Position numbers and translations under genes: made by a program. Shown piece by piece: positions 5,839 through 7,352 of a stretch of 7,352 nucleotides of DNA; the first letter of the stretch is position 1, and each line of letters starts with the position of its first letter. The stretch is from Ramlibacter sp. GTDB lineage: Bacteria > Pseudomonadota > Gammaproteobacteria > Burkholderiales > Burkholderiaceae_C. The stretch lies in NCBI GenBank assembly GCA_025351615.1, contig JANXVP010000493.1, forward strand, positions 1-7,352. The letters are read 5' to 3'. The notes below the pieces were generated by a model, which was not told the DNA's origin, ran no database searches, and worked only from the letters and a program-made list of their open reading frames with translations.

Positions 5839-5861
5839 GGGCTGAGGCAGACCCTCAGTCC
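5839..5861. terminator. Hairpin shared by convergent genes, overlapping the reductase stop codon
   Basis: GGGCTGAGG (5839-5847), loop CAGAC (5848-5852), CCTCAGTCC (5853-5861): a 9-bp stem with one G-T pair. On the + strand it starts 13 bases after the His-rich gene stop and is followed by TTGTGCTTGT, a loose T-rich stretch, so it may end that transcript. On the minus strand it covers the last codons and the stop (5857-5855) of the reductase and has no T-run beyond. Confidence 0.45.
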
Positions 5862-6946
5862 TTGTGCTTGTCCGCTTCCGTCGTGAAGGAGTCTGCAAAG
5901 TACTCTTCCGGCGGAAGTTTCGCGTGCGCGCTGTAGTCGGCCCGCGCTGAATCGACCACGATCGGCGCGCCGCATGCGTACACCTGATGGCCGGAGAGAT
6001 CCGGAAAGTCTTCGAGCACCGCCTTGTGCACGAAGCCCACGCGCCCTGTCCAGTTGTCCTCCGGCATCGCATTGGAGATCACCGGCACGTAGCTGAGGCT
6101 GGGCATCTCGGCCAACTTCGTCTGCACCCAGTCGTCGAGATACAAATCTTCCGGCCGGCGTCCGCCCCAGTACAGCGTGGCAGGACGCGTGATTCCCTTG
6201 AACTGCATGTGCTCGATGACGGCCTTGATCGGCGCGAAGCCGGTGCCCGACGCCAACAGCACCATCGGCTTGTCCGAGTCCTCGCGCAGGAAGAAGCTGC
6301 CGTACGGGCCTTCGACGCGCAGGATCTCTTTTTCCTTCATCGCGGTGAACACGTGGTCGGTGAACTTTCCGCCCGGCATGTGGCGGATATGCAGTTCGAT
6401 ACTTGGCCCCACTGGCGCAGTGCCATCCGTCTTGGCAGCGGGGACTGCAAGGTGCGGCGCAGTGGCCATCGAATAGCTGCGGCGCGCGCCGTCCCGCAGG
6501 ATGAACTCGACGTATTGCCCGGCGTGGTAACGCATGGTGTCGTTGGCCGGCAGCTGCAGCCGGATCAGCATCACGTCGTGCGACTTCTTTTCCATGGCGA
6601 TGACCCGCGAAGGCATCTTGCGGACCGGAAAAGCCGATTCGTCCGTCACCTGCTTGGATTCCAGCACCACGTCGGTCAGCGGCACGCCGCAGCAGGTGAG
6701 GATGTAACCGGCAGCCTCCTCCTCGGCCGACAGGGCCTTGGTCTGGTGCGGACCATGGAACACCTGGCCTTCGAGCTTCTTGCACTTGCACGACCCGCAG
6801 GCGCCGTCCTTGCAGCCGTAAGGCATGCCGACCCCCTGCCGGATGGCGGCGGGCAGGATGGCTTCATCGGGGTTGACGGAAAAGGTGCGGCCGCTGGGCA
6901 GCACGCTCACCTGGAACGTTGCCGCGGAGGGCGTTGCGCTCGTCAT
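5855..6946 (-). CDS. [2Fe-2S] ferredoxin / FAD / NAD(P)H reductase (CDP-6-deoxy-glucoseen reductase-like)
   Basis: Electron-transfer flavoprotein of 363 residues, predicted cytoplasmic. Order of domains: plant-type [2Fe-2S] ferredoxin (about 10-95) with ligands Cys45, Cys50, Cys53 and Cys85 in a C-X4-C-X2-C-X31-C pattern; FAD domain (about 105-220) with RSYS at 156-159 and GPYGSF at 213-218; NAD(P)H domain (about 225-355) with SGTGFAP at 233-239, YWGGRRPEDLY and YACGAP at 323-328. The tail EEYFADSF resembles AscD/E3-type reductases and the reductase subunits of phenol or methane monooxygenases. It would pass electrons from NAD(P)H via FAD to the iron-sulphur cluster and on to an oxygenase, dehydrase or other acceptor not found here. 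Residues 166-182 look like a Pro/Ala-rich insert in the FAD domain. I chose the ATG at 6946, with GAGGA about 10 bases upstream; an upstream extension to 7000 lacks support. The name with the deoxysugar is inherited from homologues; no sugar genes lie nearby. Confidence 0.92.
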   Translation of the reverse strand: MTSATPSAATFQVSVLPSGRTFSVNPDEAILPAAIRQGVGMPYGCKDGACGSCKCKKLEGQVFHGPHQTKALSAEEEAAGYILTCCGVPLTDVVLESKQVTDESAFPVRKMPSRVIAMEKKSHDVMLIRLQLPANDTMRYHAGQYVEFILRDGARRSYSMATAPHLAVPAAKTDGTAPVGPSIELHIRHMPGGKFTDHVFTAMKEKEILRVEGPYGSFFLREDSDKPMVLLASGTGFAPIKAVIEHMQFKGITRPATLYWGGRRPEDLYLDDWVQTKLAEMPSLSYVPVISNAMPEDNWTGRVGFVHKAVLEDFPDLSGHQVYACGAPIVVDSARADYSAHAKLPPEEYFADSFTTEADKHKD

Positions 6947-6990
6947 GTTTTGGGTATCCTCGGGGCAGTCTCTAGTCGAACTCCCCGATT

Positions 6991-7352
6991 TTGCCCTCAA
7001 TCCAGAGCCCCCTCGGCGCGCTGCCGGCGCGCTTTCGCCGTGAACGCGTGCTGATCGTCGGCTGCGGCGATGTCGGGATGCGCGTGGCCAGGCTCCTGAA
7101 AAGCCGCATGCGGTTGATCGCCCTGACGTCCTCGACAGAACGGGTCGCCACGCTGAGGCAGGCCGGAATCACACCTTTGCGCGGCAACCTTGACCAGCCC
7201 AGGTCATTGGCACGGTTGGCCGGAATCGCCACCCGCGTGGTGCATCTCGCGCCGCCCAGGAGCGATGACCAGGCGCAGTGGTGGCGCGACCTGCGCACCG
7301 TCGCCCTGCTGCGCGCCCTGCGATCGAGGACGCCGCCGGCCTCGCTGGTCTA
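6991..7352 (+). CDS. NAD(P)-dependent epimerase/SDR family protein, YeeZ-like (3' partial)
   Basis: N-terminal Rossmann-fold part of a nucleotide-binding oxidoreductase/epimerase; 120 codons are visible and the gene runs off the window. The dinucleotide motif is RVLIVGCGDVGMRVARLL, with GxGxxG at residues 24-29 (counting from 6991). Next come the second strand LIALTSS, RQAGITPLRGNLDQP, a third strand TRVVHLAPP, and WWRDLRTVALLRALR; the last codons read ASLV followed by the start of what should be the YASTSGVYG strand of extended SDRs. There is no ATG before the Rossmann motif in this frame, which is closed by a TAG at 6973-6975. Candidates are TTG at 6991 (product MPSIQSPLGALPARFRRERVLIVG) and GTG at 7048, the latter cutting into the first strand. 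I prefer 6991, though it has no clear Shine-Dalgarno. It diverges from the reductase with a 44-base gap. The substrate is unknown. Confidence 0.8.
   Translation, partial: MPSIQSPLGALPARFRRERVLIVGCGDVGMRVARLLKSRMRLIALTSSTERVATLRQAGITPLRGNLDQPRSLARLAGIATRVVHLAPPRSDDQAQWWRDLRTVALLRALRSRTPPASLV

Noticed and set aside
5389..6072. Minus-strand open frame opposite the His-rich gene
   Set aside because: The plus-strand gene has a ribosome binding site and a signal peptide; the antisense frame has neither and overlaps the end of the reductase.
5987..7054. 355-codon open frame on the plus strand across the reductase
   Set aside because: Antisense to a reductase with all four iron-sulphur cysteines and the FAD and NAD motifs; the translation resembles no protein.

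Overview
The window looks like GC-rich chromosomal DNA from a betaproteobacterium, most likely order Burkholderiales and possibly family Comamonadaceae. The evidence is the protein families present (LivHMGF, an orphan Bug-type receptor, a ferredoxin-type flavoreductase beside a YeeZ-like epimerase), the strong GC bias at third codon positions, and a dispersed GTCATYCCCGC-type hairpin repeat. The taxonomic call rests on recalled family resemblance, not on a search.

Left part (1-3496, + strand): the end of a branched-chain amino acid type ABC importer operon in the order livH (5' truncated), livM, livG, livF. Gaps of 10-18 bases suggest one transcript. LivH and LivM form the inner-membrane channel and LivG and LivF are the two ATPases. 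The periplasmic binding protein (LivK type) is not in the window and probably lies upstream or elsewhere.

Middle (3497-5360): a convergent intergenic region of about 150 bases holds a cluster of REP-like / dRS3-like hairpin repeats. Next, on the minus strand, come a small exported beta-barrel outer membrane protein and an orphan Bug-family (TctC-like) periplasmic solute receptor.

Right part (5361-7352): a small secreted His/Met-rich protein (+) diverges from the Bug gene. It converges on a three-domain [2Fe-2S]/FAD/NAD(P)H reductase (-), and one hairpin spans the reductase stop codon. The reductase diverges from the start of a Rossmann-fold NAD(P)-dependent epimerase/SDR gene (+), which runs off the window and seems to use a non-ATG start.

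I see no phage, transposase, CRISPR array, tRNA or rRNA, and no clear undescribed multi-gene system. The best leads are the covarying repeat hairpins, the His/Met-rich secreted protein, and the reductase, whose likely database name (a sugar-deoxygenation reductase) is not supported by its neighbours.
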